A stretch of DNA of 31,277 nucleotides from a virus. Of the stretch, positions 8,014 through 16,327 are shown piece after piece (the first letter of the stretch is position 1; every line of letters begins with the position of its first letter). Under the pieces are notes generated by a model. That model was not told where the DNA came from and did not search any database. It was given only the letters and a program-made list of their open reading frames with translations. The stretch covers positions 1 through 31,277 of the IMG/VR virus record IMGVR_UViG_3300030104_003383; one strand, given 5' to 3'. The translations under genes and the position numbers were made by a program.

Positions 8014-8802
8014 TTAAAATCTTTTACATTTTGATAATTGGTCATAATTCCATGACTTTGGAAATTCTTTTGTTTGTTGATATAATTTCCATTGTTGCAA
8101 TGCTGCATTATATTTATTGCGTCCCCTTTCAATTGTCTCATCTGTTAGTCCTACAATTTCAATAAAATAAGGAGCTGACTTTTGCATAAAAATAAATCTA
8201 AAATTCTCAGGAGGAAAATTTAAAACATCACAATAAAATGCAGCTTGTAAATCATAATGTCTCCATTTAATTTCTTTTTGTATATCTGTGTCAGTTGCCG
8301 ATTTTGATGTTTTTATATCTGAAATAAATTGTTGTTCTATATTTTTACAATCAGGCCGAACTTTAACAATTATATTATCATGTTCAACATAATGCGAAAG
8401 CTCAACCTCTCCAGTGCAATAATTAACTGCTAATTTATTTGATCTATAATTTGTATAAATATTTTCAATTAATCTGTGTTCTGCATATGTGAATATGTGT
8501 CTTTCGCCACCCATTTTTTTATAGTTTTCCATTGCTTGTTTGCCTTCTTTAGTTCGTCCATCAACTTTTTGCGTAATTGATAAATATTGTTTGTCAAATT
8601 CGGAACGACCCTCAAGACACAAACAATGCACAGCACTGCCAATAATAAAATTTGTATTTTGTTCATATGGTATTTTTTTAATTTCTAAATATTGTTTTAT
8701 ATCACCTTTTAATTCGTAGATTTTTTTTAATCCACTCGCCGAAATTATATCATTTTTATGATATGCTTCATTAGTCTCAACCTTTGTAGTTACTAATTTC
8801 AT
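8014..8802 (-). CDS. RecE-like 5'-3' exonuclease
   Basis: This 262-residue protein belongs to the PD-(D/E)XK exonucleases of the RecE/exodeoxyribonuclease VIII group. Visible motifs are ISASGLK near the N-terminus, GSAVH at 55-59, Glu134 in GEVE, Asp151 in VRPDC, and Asp162 and Lys164 in SDIKTS, followed by the YDLQAAFYCD helix. It would degrade the 5' strand at double-strand ends to leave 3' tails for the annealing protein at 9412-9894. Exonuclease plus annealing protein plus SSB forms a phage homologous recombination module. The start overlaps the preceding gene by 4 nt. Confidence 0.87.
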   Translation of the reverse strand: MKLVTTKVETNEAYHKNDIISASGLKKIYELKGDIKQYLEIKKIPYEQNTNFIIGSAVHCLCLEGRSEFDKQYLSITQKVDGRTKEGKQAMENYKKMGGERHIFTYAEHRLIENIYTNYRSNKLAVNYCTGEVELSHYVEHDNIIVKVRPDCKNIEQQFISDIKTSKSATDTDIQKEIKWRHYDLQAAFYCDVLNFPPENFRFIFMQKSAPYFIEIVGLTDETIERGRNKYNAALQQWKLYQQTKEFPKSWNYDQLSKCKRF

Positions 8803-9008
8803 GCCTCATGATGTTTGTGCCAACCTAAAAAACTTTTCATTTTATATATTTCGTCTTGTTGGTTTTCAATTTGGCCTTTTAACAAAACAATAGTATTATA
8901 CTGTTTTGCAACGGTTTCCTTTAAAACTTCTATATGAGTATAAAGCCAATTTAACTCATCTTGAGTTAATTTATCAATTGTTTTTTTTATTGTTTTTTTG
9001 TTTGCCAT
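8799..9008 (-). CDS. Small coiled-coil protein
   Basis: This 69-residue protein has a lysine/threonine-rich start (MANKKTIKKTIDKLTQ) and one long predicted helix with coiled-coil spacing (residues about 20-60), ending GWHKHHEA with a His cluster. It is coupled by a 4-nt overlap to the exonuclease gene. It could be an adaptor of the recombination module; that is inference from position. Confidence 0.6.
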   Translation of the reverse strand: MANKKTIKKTIDKLTQDELNWLYTHIEVLKETVAKQYNTIVLLKGQIENQQDEIYKMKSFLGWHKHHEA

Positions 9009-9022
9009 AATTGTAAAATTTA

Positions 9023-9098
9023 AAAAGGGAATAATCTATTCAGGTGAGTGCTTATGAAAAAATTAAAATGAAAAATAATAAATAAATTACTCCCTTTT
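9023..9098. repeat. Inverted repeat flanking the gap after the SSB-like gene
   Basis: The 13-nt arms at 9023-9035 and 9086-9098 are complementary apart from one G-T pair, with a 50-nt AT-rich loop. The 98-nt gap holding them is the longest within the early operon, and no gene is seen in it. The arms could fold in the early mRNA as a processing or protective structure, or mark a DNA site. Confidence 0.5.
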
Positions 9099-9106
9099 AT
9101 TAGTTG

Positions 9107-9409
9107 TTAAAACGGTAAATCATCGTCATTATCAGAATTTGTTGATGATCCTGTGTTTTGACTTTGATTTTGATTTTGATTTTGATTTGGTTTGAATGTA
9201 TTTAACGCAGCATAAATGCCGTTATTACCGTCTAATAAATCAAACTTTAATTGTTTGTCACCGTTATATTCGCTAAAATGTTCAGACATTGTTTTTGCCC
9301 ATTCTACAAATTGTTTCGGTGTTACAATCATTGTTCCTTTTACAAAATCGGGCGCACCCTCTCTCGCTTTAAAAAACATGATTCCTTTTGGATAAATTTT
9401 TTCTGCCAT
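9107..9409 (-). CDS. Single-stranded DNA-binding-like protein
   Basis: This 100-residue protein has a compact N-terminal domain (about 1-75; IYPKGIMFFKAREGAPDFVKG, KQLKFDLLDGNNGIYAAL), a flexible Asn-Gln repeat linker (77-88), and the acidic tip DNDDDLPF, the hallmark C-terminus by which bacterial SSBs recruit partners. It lies between the annealing protein and the exonuclease, as expected for a replication/recombination SSB. The N-terminal domain is not a canonical SSB sequence, so the call rests on tail, size and neighbourhood. Confidence 0.7.
   Translation of the reverse strand: MAEKIYPKGIMFFKAREGAPDFVKGTMIVTPKQFVEWAKTMSEHFSEYNGDKQLKFDLLDGNNGIYAALNTFKPNQNQNQNQSQNTGSSTNSDNDDDLPF
9163..9186. 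repeat. Four tandem TTTGAT hexamers in SSB linker
   Basis: There are four perfect copies of the 6-mer TTTGAT on the plus strand, coding for alternating Asn and Gln in the flexible linker of the SSB-like protein. Copy-number change would keep the reading frame and only alter linker length. Confidence 0.85.
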
Positions 9410-9411
9410 AA

Positions 9412-9894
9412 TTATATATTAAATTTATTTTGAATTTTAGTTTTGTATTCTTTTTTCATTTTATAAGTGGCGAATACTTTGACCGCTTGTTCTTTTGTTC
9501 CGCTGAGGGTTGCATTAAGTTGCTCCTCAGACAACCATTTTTTATTGTCATCTTGGTTGTTTATTGCAGTTTTAACCTCATCAGCTGAGGCAATTGCTGT
9601 GTCAATTCCAATTCCTAAATAACCAAGCGCTCGACCTAAAGCCGAAGTAAAACCATTTTCTAAAAACGAAGTTTTATTGATATATGAATTGTCTCTATAT
9701 TCTTGTGCATGAGCCGAAACCACTGGTTCGCCTTGCTCATTAAATATTGTAACTTTAAAAACACCCTCATTTTCATTTAATTCAATAAGTTCCTCATTAA
9801 TACGAAAGTTATTATATTTAGAATTGTTACAAAAATATTTTAGTCTTTCATTCACAGTAATATACTGCGAACCTTTTATGTTTACTGATTTCAT
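9412..9894 (-). CDS. ERF-like single-strand annealing protein
   Basis: This 160-residue protein resembles phage ERF/annealing proteins in its middle part: HAQEYRDNSYINKTSFLENG, then TSALGRALGYLGIGIDTAIA, then SADEVKTAI, close to the usual S-A-x-GRAL-x-x-LGIG...IASADEV pattern of that group. The C-terminal part is variable and basic. With the RecE-like exonuclease and the SSB-like protein it would form a complete annealing-type recombination system. The start at 9894 follows an A-rich leader containing AACAATTAAAA. Family call from pattern only. Confidence 0.68.
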   Translation of the reverse strand: MKSVNIKGSQYITVNERLKYFCNNSKYNNFRINEELIELNENEGVFKVTIFNEQGEPVVSAHAQEYRDNSYINKTSFLENGFTSALGRALGYLGIGIDTAIASADEVKTAINNQDDNKKWLSEEQLNATLSGTKEQAVKVFATYKMKKEYKTKIQNKFNI

Positions 9895-9912
9895 TTTTTT
9901 AATTGTTTTAGT

Positions 9913-10182
9913 TTATTGTTGTTCAGGACCATAAAGTCTTTTTACGTTTAAATATATTGTATTTGGTTCACCGACGTGTTTATCCCAAATATAATTTCTT
10001 GATTGTACTTTAAAATAATATTCATCATTTGTAATATCTCTATCACTAATCATAATATCACCTTTTTGTGGAATTATTTTATGATTTTCATAATTAAAAT
10101 TTATAATTTTTTGTTGGTGGTCAAATAGGTCTTTAAAATATTCTTGGTCATCGTTTCCAATTGGTATTATTATTATTTTCAT
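9913..10182 (-). CDS. Hypothetical protein
   Basis: This 89-residue protein begins MKIIIIPIGNDDQEYF and continues with beta-rich stretches (GDIMISDRDITNDEYYFKVQ, IYLNVKRLYGPEQQ). It may be a small all-beta domain. It is the third gene of the early operon, 10 nt after the HTH gene, with an A-rich leader. The family is not recognised. Confidence 0.6.
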   Translation of the reverse strand: MKIIIIPIGNDDQEYFKDLFDHQQKIINFNYENHKIIPQKGDIMISDRDITNDEYYFKVQSRNYIWDKHVGEPNTIYLNVKRLYGPEQQ

Positions 10183-10192
10183 TGTTTTAGTT

Positions 10193-10372
10193 TTAATAGT
10201 TTAAATTTATTTTTAATTGATTAAGTTTTTTTATTTCCCCAACTGAAAAAGTATTTGGATTTTTTATTCGTGAATCAAACGTTGGGCGTGTCATTTCTAA
10301 ATGTTCGAAAACTTCTCGTTTTGTTAAATTAAGTCTCCTTAATTCAGACTCTAATCGTAATTTAAAATTCAT
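10193..10372 (-). CDS. Cro-size helix-turn-helix protein
   Basis: This 59-residue protein consists almost only of a helix-turn-helix of the Cro/C1 type: ELRRLNLTKREVFEHLEMTR provides the first helices and the turn, followed by the recognition helix PTFDSRIKNP and a closing helix (SVGEIKKLNQLKI). It overlaps the preceding gene by 11 nt and is second in the early operon, 21 codons from its promoter-proximal end. Position and size fit an autoregulator acting on the paired repeats at 10602-10633; that link is inference. A general small DNA-binding role is the alternative. Confidence 0.72.
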   Translation of the reverse strand: MNFKLRLESELRRLNLTKREVFEHLEMTRPTFDSRIKNPNTFSVGEIKKLNQLKINLNY

Positions 10373-10562
10373 GTATGTTATTTATTAATTTATCATATAC
10401 TGGTTTTTTAAATCTGTCAATGATTTCCAGTTCTTTTTTGTATGCAATAGCTTGTCCAACAGAAATTTGTGAAAGTCTTTCAATATTACATTCTTTTTTT
10501 ATTTTTTCAACAAGTGTCCAATAAATAATATTTTGTTCCTCGTGATTAATATATATAGTCAT
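10362..10562 (-). CDS. First gene of early operon, hypothetical
   Basis: This 66-residue helical protein (MTIYINHEEQNIIYWTLVEK...) is the first gene after the early promoter region. Its leader contains AACAATTAAAAA just before the ATG. The family is not recognised. First-position small early genes in phages often act on host processes, but nothing here proves it. Confidence 0.62.
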   Translation of the reverse strand: MTIYINHEEQNIIYWTLVEKIKKECNIERLSQISVGQAIAYKKELEIIDRFKKPVYDKLINNIHEF

Positions 10563-10583
10563 ATAATTGTTTTTAATTGTTTA

Positions 10584-10633
10584 CAAAGCTAATATATAAA
10601 GAATATTTTATATAACCAAAAAAATATTTTATA
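10584..10633 (-). promoter_or_regulatory. Early promoter with paired direct repeats
   Basis: On the minus strand two identical 11-mers TATAAAATATT (10633-10623 and 10612-10602) lie 21 bp apart, about two helical turns. They are followed by a TATATTAGC-like stretch and a perfect TAnnTTTG box (TAGCTTTG, 10591-10584), 21 nt before the first early gene. The same arrangement, with 20-bp spacing, is found at 26541-26586. The repeats look like operator or activator sites; the box is the likely -7 element. Confidence 0.6.
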
Positions 10634-10644
10634 TTATTTATAAA

Positions 10645-10674
10645 CCCCCTACGCCATAAATGGTTAGTAGAGGG
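10645..10674 (-). terminator. Hairpin after tail operon
   Basis: An 8-bp stem with one G-T pair (10645-10652 with 10667-10674) and an inner CCA/TGG pairing lies between the stop of the last tail gene at 10713 and the early promoter. The minus strand after it is TTTATAAAT, a weak T tract, so termination efficiency is uncertain. Confidence 0.45.
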
Positions 10675-10712
10675 CAGCAAACAAAAAGCTATCGTTAAAA
10701 TTTAAAAAATTG

Positions 10713-11972
10713 TTAGTCAAATATGTTTACAAAAGTTGTATCAACGTCATTATCTTGGTTTGGCATATGTAAACGCATATCATAATAAGCAGCTTTTACA
10801 TCATAAGTCATACCGTCAATATAACATGAAACGGGGTCTTGATAAGTTTCACCGCCAAAATCAATATGTACTTTATTATGTAATCCAATATGTTTTGTAG
10901 ATTTATTGCAAAATGTACCAGTATAACGAGTTAAAAAATTTCTATAATCATTCATTTGTTCAATTGTAACAATTTGCTCCATACTCTTTGCGGTGCTATC
11001 TCTTAGCCTTTTAAAAGTTCCGTCATACTTTCCAATAAAATAATCCGTTGTTTTTGCAGCGTTTGAAATAGTATTATCCTCATTTAAATACTCGCCTGAA
11101 AAATTTCCGTTTGCGGGAACTTGTTTTCGTCTTGAAATTAGCAAATCACTATCAATATCGTTAGTCTCTGCAATGTAAAAATTGTCAATGTAAATAGCTT
11201 GAAAATTACCGGTTCCACCCCCTGACAAAAAAGGTCTGTTAATAGTTATATTAACAAATACATCAGTTGATACGCTTGCCGAATCATATGGCTCTATCTC
11301 AAATTGTACTTTTCCCCAATTGTTAACTGTTTCAGTGTTAACAGTTCTGTATCTATTTAATCCAGTAACTGACCCAGCATCTTTCCATTGTTTATCTTGA
11401 AAAGCATACCTTTTTAAATCTGTTCCCGAACTGTAAGACTCATCCAAACCTGCCTCAACTTTAAAAATATATTTTTCAGTATCATCAGTAGTTTTAATAT
11501 GATAATTAAAACCAACTTTTAATTTTTTTCCTTGTGAAATAGTATTATGTTGTTTATCAATTGAAATTAAAGGATCGACAAAACCTGACACACTTGTTGC
11601 ATCATCTTGAGAAAAAAAGTATTTACCACCCGTTAAAGCGTCAACAGTTTCACTTGCGTCACTTCTAACGTCACTCGTTTTTCCCGCTTGTGGTGTTGCT
11701 ATAATAAATTTTGAATCTCCATTAATAAAATTAGCATTTTCATTTTTAAAATTTAAAGGTTCTAACTCAGTTTGAAATTCAACTTTTTTTAGTGGGCGTT
11801 CCCTTTCAATAATTAAATCAGAATTAACGCCTTGTAATTCTAAAGGTGTGTTAATTAAAATGTTTTCATCTTCGGTTCTTAAATATGTTCCTTCAGAGTC
11901 AAAAACTTTATAAGTGATTTGTTCTTTGTTATTTGCGAGTAAGTTAGATTGTTGCGTTTGTATTGATGCCAT
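10713..11972 (-). CDS. Tail-tip or receptor-binding protein
   Basis: This 419-residue protein is the last gene of the tail operon. Residues about 1-60 are polar. A central region (about 105-275, YFFSQDDATSVSGFVDPLIS ... IYIDNFYIAETND) reads like a beta-sandwich of carbohydrate-binding type. The C-terminal part (GLHNKVHIDFGGETYQDPVS ... MRLHMPN) resembles the end of baseplate-associated tail proteins of Bacteroidota phages. It follows the large tail protein by 11 nt and probably works with it at the tail tip, perhaps in host binding. No enzymatic motif is seen. Confidence 0.6.
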   Translation of the reverse strand: MASIQTQQSNLLANNKEQITYKVFDSEGTYLRTEDENILINTPLELQGVNSDLIIERERPLKKVEFQTELEPLNFKNENANFINGDSKFIIATPQAGKTSDVRSDASETVDALTGGKYFFSQDDATSVSGFVDPLISIDKQHNTISQGKKLKVGFNYHIKTTDDTEKYIFKVEAGLDESYSSGTDLKRYAFQDKQWKDAGSVTGLNRYRTVNTETVNNWGKVQFEIEPYDSASVSTDVFVNITINRPFLSGGGTGNFQAIYIDNFYIAETNDIDSDLLISRRKQVPANGNFSGEYLNEDNTISNAAKTTDYFIGKYDGTFKRLRDSTAKSMEQIVTIEQMNDYRNFLTRYTGTFCNKSTKHIGLHNKVHIDFGGETYQDPVSCYIDGMTYDVKAAYYDMRLHMPNQDNDVDTTFVNIFD

Positions 11973-11983
11973 AATTTAATGTT

Positions 11984-14389
11984 TTAAGGTGCTGAAGTTG
12001 TTGTTCCTATAAATTGTTGAAAGGGAATTTTTGCTAATAATGTTCCACTTACTCCTGACCTAATTACAATGTCAGCTGTGAAACGTCCTCTAACAGTAAA
12101 TTCCTCTATCTTATTATATTTAATATGTATATTTCTACTATCTCCCGAACCGTCTAAAATAAAAGCACAAGATTTTCCACCACTACCAGAAACACTTTGA
12201 ATTGAACAATCTTTTGAAACAATTGTGTTTTGATTTACAACTTCAATAAAAGGGTATAAAACATTTCCGAAAGGTGTGTCGCTAATATTATTATGATGTC
12301 GTTTAGCGTTTTCAATAGAAATTGCAATTAAACCGTTTGCAAAAGCATTATTAATTCCCGTTCCCACGCCTAAAATATCAATAAGTCGTAAATATCCCGT
12401 TGTGTTCGGTACGGTAATCGTGCCAATATTAGTCGGGTCTGTTTCGGTAATATCTAAACTTGTAGCAAAAACGTTATTTATTGGCCCTCCCGTTATTGTT
12501 AAAATATCCTCAATTGTTGACCCGCCTTGTAATAAATCATTAAACGATATAGGTTCAGCAATAACAATTATTTCGTCTCGTCCACTAATAGAATTTTCCG
12601 CTTTAACTAAACTTGTTACCCGCTTTACTTTTGAACCAGTTGTCAAAGTTGCGTCAATTTTATCTATACTTGGAAAAACAAAATTAGCATCTGCAACAAC
12701 TCTAATTTTTGTATCAAAAACAGTCCCAATGACTAATTGTTTTTCAAATGTTAAACTTGTAGCGACAGAAGGCGAATTTTCAGCAAAGATTTGCGTATTT
12801 GTTGAATTATTTACAACGTTTAATTTAAAAATATAAAATAAAGTATTATCAACTCCACCAATTATTGTCATAGTTTCAATAAAACCTTGACTCGGCAAAG
12901 TGCCTGTTATATTTATGTTAATATTAGAACCCGAAAGAGTTTTTGTAACCGTTCCGCTAAGACCTGAAACCGTTATGTCATTTATAGAGCCTAATGAATA
13001 AGCTGCGTTTGGCGTTACTAAAAAATCCATTGAATAAGAATTTCCTACTTCACCCGCTAAAAAATTTTGCAATTGAAATTGTGGACTAACTGTAGAATTA
13101 GTTAAATTATCTGTATTGGCTATAATTTGAATATGTCCACCAACATCTCCGCCAGTTGGTGTTGACGGTGAAGTTACACCCAGCGTCAAAGGAGAATTTG
13201 TCACAGTTCCTGTTCCTGCTGAATTTAAAACACTTAAAGCAATTGTTTGACCATTCATTGAAAGAGTTGCTAAAAATTGTATTTGTGGAAGTGGCCCTGT
13301 TCCGCTTTGTGTTGACCCATCAGGCAAAGTCCAAGTAAAAGACGTAGGGGCTGACCCACTATTGTTAGTAATTTGACCAAAAAATGAAAACATTGTCCCC
13401 TCCTCAACACTTGCCTTGCCTTGTATTGTCATAACTGGTGTTGAAATTACTTCAGTTGGGTCGACAGGTGTTGCAGGTTCGATAGCAGTATCGTCTCCTG
13501 ATGGAGCAATTGTTAACTGGTTTACTCTATTGTCTATTAAAGAAGAGTTATTTACAATATACCAGCGCCCGTATGAATGGAATATTCTTGAATTTGTTGC
13601 CTTTAATATAGAAACTAAAGTTTCCTTAGCGTTTTTAAATATCAAATTTTGATTCATAAAAGCGTACTTACTAACTGAAATATCATGAAAAATAGTGTCG
13701 TTAGTTGCTCCGCCTACTTTACGTGTGTCATTTGCAATATAAATTTGATGTTCATGCCCCGTTAATTTTAATATTTCTTTTATAGAGAAAAATAAACTCT
13801 GAGTTGCGTTTGTGTCCGAAGCATCAAAAGGAGTTTCAAAACCTTCTAAAGTACCCAACCCGTCAATAGCTTCTAAAGTTATTGGATAGGGCTTAGAAAG
13901 AACTTGTTCCTGAAAACGGTCAACAACTAAAAACCCAACCCACATTGGTTGATAAAAAATATCCTCACCAAAACCAGCCTCATATACTTGGTCAAACTGC
14001 TCCCACTGTGGTTCGGTGTTTTCCCAATTTGAACCGCTGGGCGTATAATATAAAACTTTTACAATATATTCTCTCTCATCAGCTGTATAAAATTCGTCAT
14101 AACTTGTGGTGTCGGTAACGTATAAATTTAAAATACAACGAGAACCAATGATTGGCGAATATATGTCATCGTCACCGTCCCACTCTATTTTGACAGGTTC
14201 CTCGGTTCCTATTAACCCCGTTATTGACTCCGTTTGGTCATTCCATAAATTCTCAGTTGCTTCAAAATTTGTTGATATATCTTCCCATTTAAGACCTGTT
14301 CCTGTAAAGTCTTTTTGTAAAATTTCAACTTTAAGTCGTCTGTTGTTTTTGTCAGAAAAAAACAATTCAAATTTAATACCATATGCCAT
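11984..14389 (-). CDS. Large tail-tip/baseplate protein with Ig-like domains
   Basis: This 801-residue protein is downstream of the tape measure gene, where siphophages keep distal tail and Tal-like genes. The N-terminal third (IKFELFFSDKNNRRLKVEIL, PVKIEWDGDDDIYSPIIGSR, GFLVVDRFQ, LEAIDGLGTLEGFETPF) matches the pattern of the hub-type tail protein of Bacteroidota phages. From about residue 315 a PKD/Ig-like domain follows (FTWTLPDGSTQSGTGP), then further Thr/Ser-rich beta repeats to the end. It starts one base into the tape measure stop. The Ig-like part probably faces the cell surface; a structural, possibly receptor-binding role is inferred. Confidence 0.68.
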   Translation of the reverse strand: MAYGIKFELFFSDKNNRRLKVEILQKDFTGTGLKWEDISTNFEATENLWNDQTESITGLIGTEEPVKIEWDGDDDIYSPIIGSRCILNLYVTDTTSYDEFYTADEREYIVKVLYYTPSGSNWENTEPQWEQFDQVYEAGFGEDIFYQPMWVGFLVVDRFQEQVLSKPYPITLEAIDGLGTLEGFETPFDASDTNATQSLFFSIKEILKLTGHEHQIYIANDTRKVGGATNDTIFHDISVSKYAFMNQNLIFKNAKETLVSILKATNSRIFHSYGRWYIVNNSSLIDNRVNQLTIAPSGDDTAIEPATPVDPTEVISTPVMTIQGKASVEEGTMFSFFGQITNNSGSAPTSFTWTLPDGSTQSGTGPLPQIQFLATLSMNGQTIALSVLNSAGTGTVTNSPLTLGVTSPSTPTGGDVGGHIQIIANTDNLTNSTVSPQFQLQNFLAGEVGNSYSMDFLVTPNAAYSLGSINDITVSGLSGTVTKTLSGSNININITGTLPSQGFIETMTIIGGVDNTLFYIFKLNVVNNSTNTQIFAENSPSVATSLTFEKQLVIGTVFDTKIRVVADANFVFPSIDKIDATLTTGSKVKRVTSLVKAENSISGRDEIIVIAEPISFNDLLQGGSTIEDILTITGGPINNVFATSLDITETDPTNIGTITVPNTTGYLRLIDILGVGTGINNAFANGLIAISIENAKRHHNNISDTPFGNVLYPFIEVVNQNTIVSKDCSIQSVSGSGGKSCAFILDGSGDSRNIHIKYNKIEEFTVRGRFTADIVIRSGVSGTLLAKIPFQQFIGTTTSAP

Positions 14390-16323
14390 TATATAATTCT
14401 ATTTCGTTGCTTATCTGCTTTTTGTAAGGCTAAAACTAAGTCCTGACCTTGTATTCTAAAATTCCCGCCAACATTTACATTTGTTTGTTTTTGACCGATC
14501 ATTCCTTGTAATTTATTTAGCGGGGCAATTACCTCAGGATTAGATTTCGCGCCCGAATATTCGCCCATGAGTCCAAGCGTTGGCCCTGAAACAATTCCAC
14601 CATTTGCAAAGGCTGGAACACCTCCGCCACCGCCTCCGCTAAATGAACCTGCAATTCCTTTCATAATACTCCCTATTGCAACTAAAGCTGCTCCAGCTGC
14701 TAACGCTGCCAAAGGATTTGTAAAAGCCATTTTTACAGCTAACATTCCAACACCAATTTTTATCGCAGCTTTTCCTAATTGTATCGCAATATCAGCAATC
14801 ATTCCAATTAATCCACCAGCTACATCACCAAGCGACATTGAACCAGATGCTATACCCATAACAATGTTTGAAAATCCATTGACAACTGTGTCGCTTATAT
14901 CTAACATAATAGGGTCAATTTGTTCTTTTGCCATCATTAAACTATTTGTTAAATTAGATATACCCGTTGTATCTCCTGTTAATTCACCTGTTCCAACATC
15001 ATTTTTTGAAAATATAGATTTTATTTTTGACATACCCGTTTCAATAGCAGTTAAATCAGTTAAATCTTTAGGTAATATACTAACCGTTTCAACTTTTGCT
15101 AATTGACTGACTTTATTATTTGCATTTTTTGCACTTTGTGCAATACCTAACATTGTTTTTTGGAAATCTTTATTTGCTTGTATTGATTTTTCAGCCGCTT
15201 TAGTTTCTAAAGCAATATTTTCAGCCATTGATTCAATTTGTAATTGATTGAATCTTATAGGATTTCCACCTGATTTAATAATATTAATAAATGTTTGGAA
15301 TCTACCAACAGCGGGTTGCATTTTGTGAATCAATTCAATAAAGCCAATTGCTAAAGCTGATAAAGCTGTTGCCATTAATCCAACAGGAGTTGCAGTCATT
15401 GCAATTGCTAAAGTTTTAAAACCTGCAATAACTGACCCTAATCCAATTGAAATTTGACCAAAAGCAAAAATTAACGGGGGTAATATAGCAGCAAAGGCAG
15501 CAATCTGAACAATTAATGTTTTTGTGTCGTTGTCTAAATTTTTAAAAGACTTTAAAATATCGTTTGCTTTTTTAACAATTTTTGTAAATGTTGGCAAAAT
15601 AACTTGACCAAAAGTTGCCCCAAGCTCTTTCATTGTTTCTTGAAATATACGCATTTGATTTGCAGCACCTCCCGAAGTTCTTGAAAAATCACCCTGAGCG
15701 TTAGCGGTGTTTTTTAAAACAAACTGAAATCGTAGATTTACTTTTTCAGCTTGTGTCATTGCTTTGATATTCTTTTTTATACCCTGCTCTTGTGCAAATT
15801 GTTTTAAGTTAATTTCAGTCATTACAATTCCAAGTCTTTTTAAAGACTCAGTTTCACCAGTAAACACGCCATTTAATGCAGTTGTTACCTCTTCTATATT
15901 CATGTTCTTAAAAGAGGCTAAGTCACCCGCTAAACCTACTAAAGCCGTTGACATATCAGCAGCTTTATCAACTGACAAACCCATCGAAGTCGCCATATCT
16001 CCAAATAATGCCGCCATATCTAAAGCAGTTCCCTCAGCAATTCCAAAAGTTTCTAAGGTTGTTTCTGCAAATTGTTTTACAATGTGTGACGATGTTTTAA
16101 AAGCTACGTCAACCTTATTCATTGACTCTTCAAAATCTGATGCCATTTTTATAGCCGCACCCCCTGCAAGTGCTAAAGGCAAAGATAAGCGAGTTGAAAG
16201 GGTTGAGCCTACTGATTTTAATTTTGAGCCAAAGGCTTTAAGTTTGCCTTGTGCTTTTCCGAGATTGGCGTTAAACTTACTTGAATCAACGCCTAATATT
16301 ACATTTAATTTTTGATCTGCCAT
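14389..16323 (-). CDS. Tail tape measure protein
   Basis: This 644-residue protein sets tail length and is carried in the tail lumen. The N-terminal region has the TP901-type pattern (VDSSKFNANLGKAQGKLKAF, then MASDFEESMNKVDVAFKTSS, FGDMATSMGLSVDKAADMST, LNGVFTGETESLKRLGIVMT). Hydrophobic helices follow near residues 270-335 and a second set near 510-560. The C-terminus has a poly-Gly run and FANGGIVSGPTLGLMGEYSG typical of the family. At about 1.5 angstrom per residue the tail would be near 100 nm, fitting a siphovirus. The gene follows the frameshifted chaperone pair, and its ATG lies 4 nt after a TAnnTTTG box. Confidence 0.93.
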   Translation of the reverse strand: MADQKLNVILGVDSSKFNANLGKAQGKLKAFGSKLKSVGSTLSTRLSLPLALAGGAAIKMASDFEESMNKVDVAFKTSSHIVKQFAETTLETFGIAEGTALDMAALFGDMATSMGLSVDKAADMSTALVGLAGDLASFKNMNIEEVTTALNGVFTGETESLKRLGIVMTEINLKQFAQEQGIKKNIKAMTQAEKVNLRFQFVLKNTANAQGDFSRTSGGAANQMRIFQETMKELGATFGQVILPTFTKIVKKANDILKSFKNLDNDTKTLIVQIAAFAAILPPLIFAFGQISIGLGSVIAGFKTLAIAMTATPVGLMATALSALAIGFIELIHKMQPAVGRFQTFINIIKSGGNPIRFNQLQIESMAENIALETKAAEKSIQANKDFQKTMLGIAQSAKNANNKVSQLAKVETVSILPKDLTDLTAIETGMSKIKSIFSKNDVGTGELTGDTTGISNLTNSLMMAKEQIDPIMLDISDTVVNGFSNIVMGIASGSMSLGDVAGGLIGMIADIAIQLGKAAIKIGVGMLAVKMAFTNPLAALAAGAALVAIGSIMKGIAGSFSGGGGGGVPAFANGGIVSGPTLGLMGEYSGAKSNPEVIAPLNKLQGMIGQKQTNVNVGGNFRIQGQDLVLALQKADKQRNRII

Positions 16324-16327
16324 AGTA

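Noticed and set aside
9163-9186. Phase-variable repeat
   Set aside because: The unit is 6 nt and in frame; copy changes would not switch the gene off.
12402-12836. Plus-strand ORF inside the large tail protein gene
   Set aside because: Antisense to a continuous structural gene and without any sign of its own start region.
14567-16315. Long plus-strand ORFs opposite the tape measure gene (14567-15106, 15764-16315)
   Set aside because: They are antisense shadows of a clearly conserved gene; low-complexity translation, no recognisable domain, and no other gene uses the plus strand.
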